Below are positions 7,684 to 16,404 of a stretch of 64,000 nt of DNA, piece by piece (the stretch's first letter is position 1; each line of letters opens with the position of its first letter). This DNA is from Alkalihalobacillus sp. LMS6 (lineage in GTDB: Bacteria; Bacillota; Bacilli; Bacillales; Bacillaceae_D), in the NCBI RefSeq assembly GCF_024362765.1, contig NZ_CP093302.1:616001-680000 (forward strand). The letters are read 5' to 3'. The notes under the pieces were generated by a model. That model had not been told where the DNA came from. It ran no database searches and saw only the letters and a list, made by a program, of their open reading frames with translations. Position numbers and translations under genes: made by a program.

Positions 7684-8103
7684 ATGAATTCACTCGTCCC
7701 GGAATTATCGGTTAAAGACCTAAATCGAAGTCTTGAATTTTACATCGGTCTGTTACAGTTTAACCTTGACTATCAACGTGTAGAAGATAAATTCGCCATG
7801 ATCTCTATAGACGACTGCCAGATTATGATTGAAGAAATGAATGGACATTGGCAGACAGGTGAACTGATTTATCCGTTTGGAAGAGGTGTGAATTTCCAAA
7901 TGATTGTAAAAAATAATCGTGTAATTTATGAACGATTAGTGATGAAGAACGTTCCAATCATGGTCGATATGAAGGAAAATTGGTATCGTGCAAATACCAC
8001 ATTAGTCGGTCAGAAAGAGTTTCTCGTCGCCGATCCTGATGGCTATTTACTACGCTTCGTTGAGCGATTAGGAGAAAGAGAGCTTGTGTCCGGAAAAAAA
8101 TGA
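7684..8103 (+). CDS. Glyoxalase/bleomycin-resistance (VOC) superfamily protein
   Basis: VOC proteins build a metal- or drug-binding cavity from paired beta-alpha-beta-beta-beta modules. The N-terminal PELSVKDLNRSLEFYIGLLQF is the classic first module. The C-terminal EFLVADPDGYLLRFVE is the classic last strand, with Glu at the usual metal-ligand place. The 139-residue length and sequence type are close to bleomycin-resistance-like proteins, which sequester drug rather than catalyse. The usual first-strand His ligand appears as Glu (PEL). The ATG has an AAGGAGG site upstream. The substrate cannot be predicted. Confidence 0.8.
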   Translation: MNSLVPELSVKDLNRSLEFYIGLLQFNLDYQRVEDKFAMISIDDCQIMIEEMNGHWQTGELIYPFGRGVNFQMIVKNNRVIYERLVMKNVPIMVDMKENWYRANTTLVGQKEFLVADPDGYLLRFVERLGERELVSGKK

Positions 8104-8152
8104 TGGGCAATAAGAGGCAGCTTTAGCAAGTTGAATGAATGGAGGTGACGAC

Positions 8153-9049
8153 ATGAAAAACATACTTTTAATCATAGTAGGCTCAATTGTCATCGCACTG
8201 AGTATATCTTTTTTAGGAATGCCAAATAACATTGCGGATGGCGGCCTTATTGGGATTGCGCTTCTTCTTTATCATGCTTACTCGTTTTCACCAGCTATTG
8301 TAAATTTTCTCGGTTTCATTATTATTGTTCTTATAAGCCTTAGGTACCTTTCCAAATCCGTTCTACTAAAAAGCTCATTAACAGTGGTACTACTATCGTT
8401 TTTTACATTTTTGACTGAACCTTACGGGCAAGCGCTAGCTGATCCGCTAATAGGTGCGATATTCTATGGCTTTTTTATGGGAATCGGATTTGCTTTAATC
8501 TTATTTGCTGGTAGTTCAATCGGTGGGGGTTCCACGATTGCACTTGTTTTAAATAAGAAATTCGGTTGGAACGTTGTTCTGTTTACTTTTATTTCTGATG
8601 TTGTCGTTGTGCTATCAGGAATATTCATTATTGGTGTACTAAACACGTTGTATACAATTATTGGCTTATTTATTGGGAAATTAACGACCGATTATATTAT
8701 CGGTGGTGTTGATTCTAAAAAGGCATTTAACATTATTTCTCCAAAGAGTAGTGAAATTGCTAAAAGAGTTACAGAAGAGCTTGCTTCGAGCGCGACATAT
8801 ATCAAAGGGTCGGGAGTCTATTCAAATAGTGAGCACAGCATTCTTTATATCATTGTAAAAAATTATAACGTGGTGAAATTAAGAAAAATTGTAAGTGAAG
8901 TAGATAGTGACGCTTTCGTAGTTGTTAACAATGTAAAAGATGTTTCTGGTGGTACATTTTTTGTTGACAAAGATGACAAACATCAGGGTGATACAGAAAC
9001 TATGATCGAGCATAATGAGGAGATAAAAGCATCTGAAACGACTACTTAA
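8153..9049 (+). CDS. YitT family membrane protein (DUF2179)
   Basis: This protein has five or six hydrophobic segments in residues 3-190, including MPNNIADGGLIGIALLLYH and AGSSIGGGSTIALVLNKKFG with the conserved glycine-rich loops of the YitT family. A cytosolic C-terminal domain of about 85 residues (SGVYSNSEHSILYIIVKNYN, VNNVKDVSGGTFF) matches DUF2179. The role of the family is unknown; a transport function is suspected. GGAGGTGA at 8141-8148 selects the ATG at 8153 over the in-frame ATG at 8135. Confidence 0.85.
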   Translation: MKNILLIIVGSIVIALSISFLGMPNNIADGGLIGIALLLYHAYSFSPAIVNFLGFIIIVLISLRYLSKSVLLKSSLTVVLLSFFTFLTEPYGQALADPLIGAIFYGFFMGIGFALILFAGSSIGGGSTIALVLNKKFGWNVVLFTFISDVVVVLSGIFIIGVLNTLYTIIGLFIGKLTTDYIIGGVDSKKAFNIISPKSSEIAKRVTEELASSATYIKGSGVYSNSEHSILYIIVKNYNVVKLRKIVSEVDSDAFVVVNNVKDVSGGTFFVDKDDKHQGDTETMIEHNEEIKASETTT

Positions 9050-9155
9050 ATAAAAAAGGAAGCTCTATTAAATTAAAAAAATTTCGATTAACCTGTCAAA
9101 AAGAAAGTAGGTTTTCTCAATTAAAAAAGCAGATGCAACGACAAAGCAAAAACTC

Positions 9156-9887
9156 TTGCCTATGTTCGAAGGTATGGCTGACACCGTCATTCTCTCCTGT
9201 TTACAAGGGCATATGGGAGACGCATGGGTGAACAATCAGGAAAGCCCCACAGCTGCTCAAGTAAAAGTAGGGATGTTTTCTTACTTTGCAGGAGATGCTA
9301 ATGCAAAAGAGGCGGAGACACTGTTACATCATCTTCCTGAAGATGCACTGGTTATCGTTCATACAGATGAATGGAAAAAGCGAATTGAAACTATCTATAA
9401 AGGGAAATTTAACAAGTTTGAACGCCATCGCTTTAAACAGGACAACGCGCTGTTAGACGTTACGTACCTCAAAGGGTTTTTAACGACTCTACCTGGAGAG
9501 TATGAACTAAAACGAATCGATTCAGCGATCGCACAGAAACCTTCTTTACAAGAAATCTCAAAGTATTTTACCTGCAATTTCAATTCAATAGATGATTTTT
9601 TAGATAGAGGCATTGGGTTTGCGATTCTCCACGACGGAAAAGTGGTCTGCGGTGCTACGTCATTCAGCATTTATGATGAGGGGATTGAAGTAGAAGTCGG
9701 GACGCACGAAGACCATCGTAAAAAAGGTCTGGCAACGATTGCCTCGGCAGCCTTACTAGTAGATTGTCTGGAACATGGGAAGTATCCAAGCTGGGATGCA
9801 GCAAATGAAGAATCCGTTAAGCTTGCTAAACGACTTGGCTATGTCAATGAAGAACCATACGAGACGTATTCTATTAACAATCGGTAG
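9156..9887 (+). CDS. GNAT family acetyltransferase; true start may be upstream
   Basis: The C-terminal half has the GNAT core. VEVGTHEDHRKKGLATIASAAL is the acetyl-CoA-binding motif A, and SWDAANEESVKLAKRLGY is motif B. The N-terminal half (DTVILSCLQGHMGDAWV) is typical of the PF12746-type GNAT of Bacilli. The first usable standard codon is TTG at 9156, with no good ribosome site. The frame stays open back to 9111, and the residues upstream (IKKADATTKQKLLPMFEG from an ATT at 9120) look like a genuine N-terminus. The gene therefore uses a rare start or lost its ATG. A terminator follows. Confidence 0.65.
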   Translation: MPMFEGMADTVILSCLQGHMGDAWVNNQESPTAAQVKVGMFSYFAGDANAKEAETLLHHLPEDALVIVHTDEWKKRIETIYKGKFNKFERHRFKQDNALLDVTYLKGFLTTLPGEYELKRIDSAIAQKPSLQEISKYFTCNFNSIDDFLDRGIGFAILHDGKVVCGATSFSIYDEGIEVEVGTHEDHRKKGLATIASAALLVDCLEHGKYPSWDAANEESVKLAKRLGYVNEEPYETYSINNR

Positions 9888-9918
9888 AATAATTGTAAGA
9901 GTGCATAAAACGATTTTA

Positions 9919-9962
9919 GGCTACTAAAGTTGTCTGACAAGACGCTTTATTAGCCTTTTTTG
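9919..9962 (+). terminator. Intrinsic terminator
   Basis: GGCTACTAAAG pairs with CTTTATTAGCC (one mismatch) and runs into six T residues. It ends the acetyltransferase gene and faces the leftward gene at 9973. Confidence 0.8.
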
Positions 9963-9972
9963 TCATGCAATC

Positions 9973-10161
9973 CTAAGAGGATTCATTCTTACCTTGCTTT
10001 TTTTCGAGATAGACCCAAAGATAAAAGATAGCCCAAAAACAGCTAATAATGATTAACGGTACAATGAGGTTATCAGTAAGATAGAGAATAGAGACACCTA
10101 ACAATAAAGTTGGAACGATTAGGATAAAATACTTTTTCCAATGACCTGCCAATTTGATCAC
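9973..10161 (-). CDS. 62-residue two-pass membrane protein
   Basis: Two hydrophobic segments (residues about 11-28 and 32-52) are separated by a short turn. A basic N-terminus (IKLAGHWKK) and a Lys-rich C-terminus (EKKQGKNESS) put both ends on the cytoplasmic side. The start is GTG at 10161, with AAGAGG upstream on the minus strand. Function unknown. Confidence 0.6.
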   Translation of the reverse strand: MIKLAGHWKKYFILIVPTLLLGVSILYLTDNLIVPLIIISCFWAIFYLWVYLEKKQGKNESS

Positions 10162-10314
10162 CTCTTACGTTTAATTCGTACAAACTCTTTACCACAACGT
10201 ACAATTTCTAACATGAATGCTCTTTCTAAGAGTAAGATTGAGTATATTTTATGATAAAATAAACAAAGGGAAATTTCTGAAAATATAGTCCGTATGTGCA
10301 AGGGGTGTTGATAG

Positions 10315-11106
10315 ATGAAGCTAAAGGGACTAACAATAAACGATCATGAAGATGTTTTACAGTTATTTGGTGACGAAAAAAATCATTATCTTTTCATCAT
10401 TGATGGTATGATTCGCCACGAATACAAAGGAAACTTTACCGTTTATGGTGAGTATGAAGACAATCAATTAGTATCGTTATTACTGAATAACTATAATAAT
10501 ATCACTTATTTTGCAAATACGGATAGAGATATTGGGATTTTTGAACCCTTGCTAAAAAGGTTCTCTTATTCAAAGTTAAGTGGACCAAAGAAGTTTATGG
10601 GAAAATTTTTGCCATACGTTCATGCGAAAGAAACGACACTCTCTTATTTAGGAGTCGTAAAAGAGATTTTAACGAAAGAAAAAAGAAGCAATCAAGTGAA
10701 AGCCATTCAAACCGTAGAGGAAATAAACAAACACTATGATTTATTCTCATCTGCCAATGAATATAACGAGACGTTGCTTGTTGATCGAGATACCTATATT
10801 CAAAGTGAATTAGAAAAATTGAACAATGGAAATGGGAGAACGCTTTATTTAGAAATGGATGGAAGAATGGTTGCGTCTTGCTCAACTGTTGCAGAAGATG
10901 ATCAGAGTGCCATTGTCGTGGGTGTATTAACAAGTGTTGATTATAGAAAAAGGGGACTTGGAACAGACGTATTATGTGCGTTATTTTCAGCATTGTTGCG
11001 TGAAGGAAAGTATCCCTACTTGTTTTACAATAATCCTGCTGCAAAAAGTGTGTATGAAAAGATCGGGATGACTGGAGTCTGCGAATGGCAAGTGATTATT
11101 GTGTGA
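10315..11106 (+). CDS. GNAT family acetyltransferase, two-domain type
   Basis: This 263-residue protein has a divergent N-terminal half and a recognisable C-terminal GNAT domain. MVASCSTVAEDDQSAIVVGV provides the central strands, VDYRKRGLGTDVLCALFSAL is acetyl-CoA motif A with R/GxGxG/A character, and LFYNNPAAKSVYEKIGM is motif B. The substrate is unknown. The ATG follows AGGGGTGTTGATAG. It lies in a run of small same-strand enzymes with little intergenic space. Confidence 0.8.
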   Translation: MKLKGLTINDHEDVLQLFGDEKNHYLFIIDGMIRHEYKGNFTVYGEYEDNQLVSLLLNNYNNITYFANTDRDIGIFEPLLKRFSYSKLSGPKKFMGKFLPYVHAKETTLSYLGVVKEILTKEKRSNQVKAIQTVEEINKHYDLFSSANEYNETLLVDRDTYIQSELEKLNNGNGRTLYLEMDGRMVASCSTVAEDDQSAIVVGVLTSVDYRKRGLGTDVLCALFSALLREGKYPYLFYNNPAAKSVYEKIGMTGVCEWQVIIV

Positions 11107-11143
11107 GTCTGAACGGCAATAAAATTAGTGAGGAGTGTTGCTT

Positions 11144-11686
11144 ATGAATTATTTCATAGGGATTGTCCCTCCTGAAATTTACAAACAGAGAATCGTACGG
11201 TTTCAACAACAGTGGAGAAATAATAAGCTACCAAACATTGTAGAGCCACATATCACGTTAAAAGCTCAAGGTGGATTATTATTAGATTTACGTTGGCTTG
11301 AAAAAGTTGCGGACTGTTGCAAAGACATAGAAACGTTCCAACTTACATTAGACAAAGCAGATTTCTTTGGAGACGACGTCTTATTTTTACATGTGAAATC
11401 CGAGGAGATCCTTCAATTGCACAAAAAGATTGTCCATGCTGTTGCACCTACTGATCAATTAATTGAACAATATATGGAATTAGAAAAATATGTCCCTCAT
11501 TTAACATTAGGCCAATCACATTGGGGGCTATCACGTGATGAATTAAAAGAGATGTACGGTTCAATTAATAAGAATTTAGAGCTGTTCCAACCTTTTAGTG
11601 TAGATTATTTAAGAATTTATCGTGAAACAGAGGCAAATCATTATACAACATATCGAGATCTCTATTTAAAAAATGCTAGTCCATAA
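11144..11686 (+). CDS. 2H phosphoesterase (LigT/2'-5' RNA ligase-like)
   Basis: The 2H superfamily uses two HxT/S motifs to hydrolyse or transfer 2',3'-cyclic phosphate ends. Both are present: HITL near residue 37 and HLTL near residue 126. The length of 180 residues is normal. The frame is open from a GTG at 11135, but AGGAG at 11131-11135 selects the ATG at 11144. The natural RNA or nucleotide substrate cannot be told. Confidence 0.8.
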   Translation: MNYFIGIVPPEIYKQRIVRFQQQWRNNKLPNIVEPHITLKAQGGLLLDLRWLEKVADCCKDIETFQLTLDKADFFGDDVLFLHVKSEEILQLHKKIVHAVAPTDQLIEQYMELEKYVPHLTLGQSHWGLSRDELKEMYGSINKNLELFQPFSVDYLRIYRETEANHYTTYRDLYLKNASP

Positions 11687-11720
11687 AACAGAGTGAAAAG
11701 TGGTGATTTTTGTATAAACA

Positions 11721-11743
11721 AGGGCTAATGCACCATCAGCCCT
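11721..11743 (-). terminator. Weak intrinsic terminator between convergent genes
   Basis: AGGGCT and AGCCCT form a 6-bp stem. On the minus strand it is followed by TTGTTT, so it can weakly terminate read-through between the convergent LigT-like and serine hydrolase genes. Confidence 0.45.
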
Positions 11744-11753
11744 CACTACAATT

Positions 11754-12779
11754 TTATAAATGTACGGTAAGTTGTTCCGCTGCTTCAAGAATTTCAAAAG
11801 CACCGTCTGATTTGTTCGAGCAAACAACAATGGTTAAATCTTCTTTTGGATAATAGACAGATCGGTAGTTGACACCAGGATCATAACCCATTTGAATGTA
11901 TTTTATCATACCTGATTCATTTGATTGCTGAAAGCCACCATAAGCATAATAAAGATCGTCGTCAACAGGGACGTGAGGCGTCATCAATGTGCGTACCATA
12001 TCACCCGATAAAAGCTTTTCATTCATTAATGCTTTCCAGAATCGTCCAATATCGGGGGCTGTAACGTAAGCACCACCGTCAGGGCCGCCTGTGGCAGGTA
12101 GTGAAAAGATATTTGTTTTCCATGTACCATCTGGTTTTTTAATGTAACCGATGGAGACATTAGCTGGTAACGCATCGGCTGAAAAATATCCTGACTCGCT
12201 CATACCGGCCGGTTTAAAGATTTTTTCTTCAACGTAATCCACAAATTTCATTCCGCTAACCTCTTCAATCACAAGCCCAAGAAGGATATAACCGGAATTA
12301 TTGTATGTAAACGGACTGCCGACTTCTTTTTTCATGGGTTTATGCTGAAACAGTGGCAAAAAATCTCTTGGCGATCGAACTCGGTACATCGGATACTCTA
12401 CCCATAGCTCTTCGTAATCGTCCATTTCACTTTCATCAAAATAATCAGGGATGCCCGACGTGTGCGTGAGCAGGTGATGAATGGTGATGTTGTCATCGAA
12501 ATGAGGAAATGGTATGGCTACACAGTCCTTTAACTTTGTCGTGAAGGCAAGCTTCCCTTCTGCCACTAACTGACAAATGGCAATGGATGTAAAGATTTTG
12601 CAGCCAGATGCTATGGAAAAACGTGTCTTCGGCTGGTTTTTAATTTTTTCAGAGTGAACGGCATAGCCAAAGCTATCTGAAAAGAGCGCTTGGTCTCTTT
12701 TGCTCACATAAACACTTCCAGAAAATTGAATTTCTTGCTGCGCTTCAAATAATTTCGACCAGGTTGCATGTGTGTTCAT
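11754..12779 (-). CDS. Serine hydrolase, beta-lactamase class C/PBP4* family
   Basis: These acyl-serine hydrolases include D-aminopeptidases, esterases and PBP-like enzymes. The nucleophile motif SxxK reads SGCK (about residues 58-61), and the second motif YxN is in FTYNNSGYILLGL. The stretch HHLLTHTSGIPDY is highly typical of the family. There is no signal peptide, so it is cytoplasmic. The frame begins at 12785, but the ATG at 12779 is better spaced (7 nt) from the GGGGG ribosome site. The substrate is unknown. Confidence 0.85.
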   Translation of the reverse strand: MNTHATWSKLFEAQQEIQFSGSVYVSKRDQALFSDSFGYAVHSEKIKNQPKTRFSIASGCKIFTSIAICQLVAEGKLAFTTKLKDCVAIPFPHFDDNITIHHLLTHTSGIPDYFDESEMDDYEELWVEYPMYRVRSPRDFLPLFQHKPMKKEVGSPFTYNNSGYILLGLVIEEVSGMKFVDYVEEKIFKPAGMSESGYFSADALPANVSIGYIKKPDGTWKTNIFSLPATGGPDGGAYVTAPDIGRFWKALMNEKLLSGDMVRTLMTPHVPVDDDLYYAYGGFQQSNESGMIKYIQMGYDPGVNYRSVYYPKEDLTIVVCSNKSDGAFEILEAAEQLTVHL

Positions 12780-12889
12780 CGTCATTCCCCCATAGATGCA
12801 GTAAAATAAAGCTGTTTGTTTCTCTCATACATAAGATTAGCAGGTAGAATGAATTGTTACAATTGTAAAAATATTATGGAGGTAAGAAT

Positions 12890-13816
12890 ATGAAAGACTT
12901 ACTTGAACAAATTCCTCTCTTAGGTCGTTACTGTAAGAGTGTGGAAATGACAAAAGGTTTCTCTTTAGATAAAAAATACTGCATCCATTTGCCAGAAGGA
13001 GAAAAGGTGCTCCTTCGAATCTTTCATAAAGAAGAGTACCATTCAAAGCAGGTGGAATATTCGATGCTAGAAAAGCTGAAGGCCTGTGGTGTAGCTTGCG
13101 CAAACCCAATGGAAATGGGGGTAATTGGAGACCGAGGTTATATGGTCACCTCTTACATAGAGGGGCAGGATGCAGAAGAAGACATTCAGACGTATTCCCT
13201 TCAAGAACAATATGACCTCGGGTATAGAGCTGGAAAAGAATTAAAGAGGATGCATCAAATACCTGCGCCAGCCCACATCGCCTCTTGGTATAAAAGAAAA
13301 GTCGAAAAGCATAAGAATTACATCGATGCTTATGTAGCATGCGGGATTAAGATTACCCACGACGATAAAATTATGAGATTTATTGATGACCACATTCACC
13401 TAATGAAGCAAAGACCTAATCTTTTTCAGCATGATGATTTTCATCTCGGAAACATAATTGTGAACGAAAGAAAATTTGCAGGTGTCGTTGATTTTAATCG
13501 ATATGATTGGGGAGATCCCATCCACGAATTTCTTAAGGTCGGCATGTTTACCCGCGAGGTCAGTATTCCATTTTCAAAAGGCCAAATAAAAGGATATTTT
13601 CAAAATCAAGAACCAGATGAAACGTTTTGGACATTATATGCCCTTTACTTAGCGATGTGTGTGTTCTCTACCGTCGTATGGACATTGCGAACAGTCCCGG
13701 ACCATTTAAGTGACATGCTAGACAAGATCAATGTCGTGCTAGACGACCATAATTATTTTGCGAGCGTGAAACCTAAATGGTACGAATCCGTAGCTGATAC
13801 GATTCAGCTTAAATAA
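12890..13816 (+). CDS. Aminoglycoside phosphotransferase-like kinase (APH family)
   Basis: The APH fold resembles protein kinases and phosphorylates small molecules such as aminoglycosides, macrolides, choline or sugars. The catalytic loop HDDFHLGNIIV and the metal-binding VDFNRYDWGDP are both intact near residues 183 and 198. The N-lobe has LLRIF with a substituted Lys strand. It resembles the many uncharacterised Bacillus APH-like kinases, and nothing shows an antibiotic substrate. The ATG has GGAGG upstream. The 28-residue peptide gene at 13838 follows closely. Confidence 0.8.
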   Translation: MKDLLEQIPLLGRYCKSVEMTKGFSLDKKYCIHLPEGEKVLLRIFHKEEYHSKQVEYSMLEKLKACGVACANPMEMGVIGDRGYMVTSYIEGQDAEEDIQTYSLQEQYDLGYRAGKELKRMHQIPAPAHIASWYKRKVEKHKNYIDAYVACGIKITHDDKIMRFIDDHIHLMKQRPNLFQHDDFHLGNIIVNERKFAGVVDFNRYDWGDPIHEFLKVGMFTREVSIPFSKGQIKGYFQNQEPDETFWTLYALYLAMCVFSTVVWTLRTVPDHLSDMLDKINVVLDDHNYFASVKPKWYESVADTIQLK

Positions 13817-13837
13817 ACGTATGTGGGAGGTGCTAGT

Positions 13838-13924
13838 ATGAAGAAAAAATACGTTTTATACGTGTTAATCGCAGCGGCGGGAGTCATTGTCGGTGTCACG
13901 TTATCGAGGTTGGTTAATGGATAA
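13838..13924 (+). CDS. 28-residue single-pass membrane peptide
   Basis: An ATG at 13838 with a strong GGGAGGTG ribosome site opens a 28-codon frame. The product has a basic start (MKKKY), a hydrophobic stretch of 18 residues and a short polar end (SRLVNG). The ribosome site and the basic-hydrophobic pattern argue that it is translated. Function unknown. Confidence 0.5.
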   Translation: MKKKYVLYVLIAAAGVIVGVTLSRLVNG

Positions 13925-13949
13925 AAAAATGTGGAGAGGAGAAGAGCTC

Positions 13950-14411
13950 ATGAATGTGAGAAACGCAGCAAGAGCGGTGATTATAAAAGATGACAAGCTT
14001 TTGTTAACAAAAAATAAAGATGCTGAGGGATTTTTTTATCTGTTTCCTGGTGGGGGACAAGAGCATGGTGAGACCTTACATAAGGCATTGGTCCGAGAGT
14101 GCCTAGAAGAAATTGGGGTAGAAGTCGAAGTAAAAGAGCTTCTCCATATTAGAGAGTACATTGGAAAGAATCATGAGCATGCTTCTTTTGATTACGATGT
14201 GCATCAACTTGACTATTTCTTTATCTGCCACTTAATCAAGCAAAGTCTCGATCCAGTTCCGATTCTCCCGGATTCTCATCAAGTGGGAATGGAGTGGATC
14301 GATATGAAAGAACTTTCGCATTATCGTATCTATCCTAAAGAGTTAAAGGGACACCTTAAAAAATATAATCATCTTATTCCTTCACCTGTTTATTTAGGTG
14401 ATATCAATTAA
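13950..14411 (+). CDS. NUDIX hydrolase
   Basis: NUDIX enzymes hydrolyse nucleoside diphosphates linked to another moiety. The full Nudix box is visible as GGGQEHGETLHKALVRECLE followed by EIG, which fits Gx5Ex7REUxEExGU. The N-terminal strand NAARAVIIKDDKLLL is typical. GAGAGGAGAAG upstream selects the ATG at 13950, although the frame is open from 13887. The product has 153 residues. The substrate is unknown. Confidence 0.88.
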   Translation: MNVRNAARAVIIKDDKLLLTKNKDAEGFFYLFPGGGQEHGETLHKALVRECLEEIGVEVEVKELLHIREYIGKNHEHASFDYDVHQLDYFFICHLIKQSLDPVPILPDSHQVGMEWIDMKELSHYRIYPKELKGHLKKYNHLIPSPVYLGDIN

Positions 14412-14528
14412 GCTGTATAGCTTTTTAGGTTAATTATCGATAAATAAAGAATAGTTATAATATTAGTCTTGTACTATGCTATGATGAACAAGTGACCTTT
14501 CCTATTATTTACATTCTGGAGGCGTACA

Positions 14529-14912
14529 ATGGATCTTTTACTCCTATTGACCATTCTAGTAACGATATTATTTCTGTCTATCAGTGTTTTTCAGGTGTTT
14601 CTTGCGCTTGGCTTTCCGTTGGGGGAGTTCGCCATGGGCGGATTTTATAAAATTTTACCGTTAAAACTACGTATCGTCAGTATGTGTAACGCGATCATAC
14701 TGTTAATGATGAACGTTCTATTTTTGCAATATACCGGTGTCATAAACGGGTTTGGCTTTCTTCCTGTGACCATCTTTGTTTGGCTCATTACGGGATTTTT
14801 ATTTCTAAATACTGTAGCAAATTACTTTTCTAAAAGTGATAAAGAGAAAAAAGTTATGACTCCTTTGTCTGCTTTAATGTGCGTGTGTTGCCTGCTCATT
14901 ATTCTTTTATAA
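14529..14912 (+). CDS. Four-helix integral membrane protein
   Basis: This 127-residue protein is almost entirely hydrophobic, with four predicted membrane segments at about residues 3-30, 47-68, 76-98 and 108-127. A conserved-looking loop GFPLGEFAMGGFYK follows the first segment. A GGAGG ribosome site precedes the ATG. Small four-helix proteins like this are common and uncharacterised in Bacilli. I cannot assign a function. Confidence 0.7.
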   Translation: MDLLLLLTILVTILFLSISVFQVFLALGFPLGEFAMGGFYKILPLKLRIVSMCNAIILLMMNVLFLQYTGVINGFGFLPVTIFVWLITGFLFLNTVANYFSKSDKEKKVMTPLSALMCVCCLLIILL

Positions 14913-14951
14913 TAAGCAAAAAATAGCAAGGAGGTAGGTGAGGAGATTTAT

Positions 14952-15413
14952 ATGAAATTAAAATATTTAGAATCGAATGTTTTTGAAGAGATGAAAGAAT
15001 TGTTTCGAGATGTATTTTCAAGTGATCCTTGGTTTGATAAGTGGGATAATGAAGCACAATTAGATGCCTATTTAAAAGATTTAACGGATAACACGAATTC
15101 GCTTTCTCTTGCTTTATATGATGAACGACATGAACTAATTGGTTGTTCATTAGGCTATATGTTTAACTGGTGGGAAGGAAGAGAGTACTTTATTAAGGAA
15201 TTTTTTATCGCTAGAAACAAACAGAACCAAGGCGCGGGTCGCACTTTTTTGCATTTAGCCGATCGTTTTTTACAGGATCAAGACGTTGCATGTATCATTT
15301 TAGCTACCGAGAAACATGTTCCTGCGTTTCAGTTTTATCAAAATAACGGGTTTTCGGTTTTGAAAGACTCTGTGCATATGGTTAAAAGAGTTACACATAA
15401 AGAGAAAGGTTGA
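14952..15413 (+). CDS. GNAT family N-acetyltransferase
   Basis: This 153-residue protein shows the GNAT signature. KEFFIARNKQNQGAGRTFL is motif A with the QxxGxG/A acetyl-CoA loop, and TEKHVPAFQFYQNNGFSVL is motif B. A GGAGG ribosome site lies upstream. The stop is separated by only a few bases from the next GNAT gene, so the two are probably co-transcribed. Acceptor unknown. Confidence 0.85.
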   Translation: MKLKYLESNVFEEMKELFRDVFSSDPWFDKWDNEAQLDAYLKDLTDNTNSLSLALYDERHELIGCSLGYMFNWWEGREYFIKEFFIARNKQNQGAGRTFLHLADRFLQDQDVACIILATEKHVPAFQFYQNNGFSVLKDSVHMVKRVTHKEKG

Positions 15414-15421
15414 GGGATTCA

Positions 15422-15865
15422 ATGGACATTAGACAGCCAAACGATGTAGAAATTGAAACAATCAGAGAACTGTCTCCACAATCGATCTTTGACGGGACCT
15501 TAGGTGCTGTTATGCCAACAAAAGAAAAAATCGATAATCTCATTACTCCGCTATTAGAAAGAGGAAGTTATTATTTAATTGCTGTTGAAGATACAACATT
15601 AATGGGGTGGGTTCTGGTTGGCACGAATAAAGATCAGTTTACTGAGTCTATAAACGGATTTATATATGAACTTTATGTGATCGAAGCGTATAGAGGAAAG
15701 GGGATTTCTAAGCGTTTAATGACTGCGGCTATCAATCAAGTAAGAGAAGAAGGATATGATGAAGTAGGCCTGAATGTATTCTCAGGAAATGATGATGCTA
15801 TTCAGTTGTACGAAAAAATGGGTTTTAACGTAAAAACATTTTCAATGAGTTTGCCATTAAAATGA
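15422..15865 (+). CDS. GNAT family N-acetyltransferase
   Basis: Motif A reads IEAYRGKGISKRLM and motif B reads NVFSGNDDAIQLYEKMGF, so this is a standard single-domain GNAT of about 147 residues. The frame is open from a TTG at 15410 that overlaps the previous stop. I prefer the ATG at 15422 after GAGGG. It lies in the accessory run of small enzymes. Acceptor unknown. Confidence 0.85.
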   Translation: MDIRQPNDVEIETIRELSPQSIFDGTLGAVMPTKEKIDNLITPLLERGSYYLIAVEDTTLMGWVLVGTNKDQFTESINGFIYELYVIEAYRGKGISKRLMTAAINQVREEGYDEVGLNVFSGNDDAIQLYEKMGFNVKTFSMSLPLK

Positions 15866-15874
15866 GAGACCAAA

Positions 15875-16345
15875 ATGGTTGAGCGCAAAGAAGAAAGCAG
15901 GGACTTTATGGACAGCGAGAAAAAAATTGAGTTGGCGATGTATCAAAAAGCAATTGCCTTTATCCCAGAGAGATACCCGAGCGGTTGGGGTGGTGTAGCC
16001 ATTATACGAACCGACGATGGTCACTATTTTACGAGTGTTTCAATTGAAACAGCAAATGCAAGTGTGGATTTATGTATTGAGGTAGGCGCGATGTGTGATG
16101 CGCATAAATACAATAAGCGCGTGACCCATTGTATATGTGTTGTGCGTGATGATGAAACGAGTCCTTTTAAAGTGCTGTCTCCTTGTGGTGTGTGCCAAGA
16201 GAGGCTTCGATTTTGGGGAGAGGACGTCAAAGTCGGCGTGACCACGACAGACAATTTGTTAACTTTTGTCCGTTTAGAAGAACTACAGCCATACCATTGG
16301 ACGAGAGCATACCCGGCAGAAGAAATCGAACACTACCAAAAATAG
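15875..16345 (+). CDS. Cytidine deaminase-like zinc enzyme
   Basis: Cytidine/blasticidin deaminases use a zinc held by one Cys or His in C/HxE and two Cys in PCxxC. Here they appear as LCIEVGAM and SPCGVCQERL. The usual Ala of CAE is replaced by Ile. The 140-residue core lacks the usual tetramer-forming C-terminal pattern of Cdd and resembles uncharacterised blasticidin-S-deaminase-like proteins of Bacilli. Starts at 15875 and 15908 are both possible, and neither has a strong ribosome site. A housekeeping Cdd role is not shown. Confidence 0.7.
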   Translation: MVERKEESRDFMDSEKKIELAMYQKAIAFIPERYPSGWGGVAIIRTDDGHYFTSVSIETANASVDLCIEVGAMCDAHKYNKRVTHCICVVRDDETSPFKVLSPCGVCQERLRFWGEDVKVGVTTTDNLLTFVRLEELQPYHWTRAYPAEEIEHYQK

Positions 16346-16404
16346 TTCAACGTAGTTCTTACTTTTTTAACGGGTCAAGTTCTATTAAGTAAGGGGGATG
16401 TACC

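Noticed and set aside
10595-11044. Minus-strand 149-codon frame opposite the GNAT gene
   Set aside because: His/Phe/Leu-rich composition typical of an antisense frame; the plus strand has GNAT motifs.
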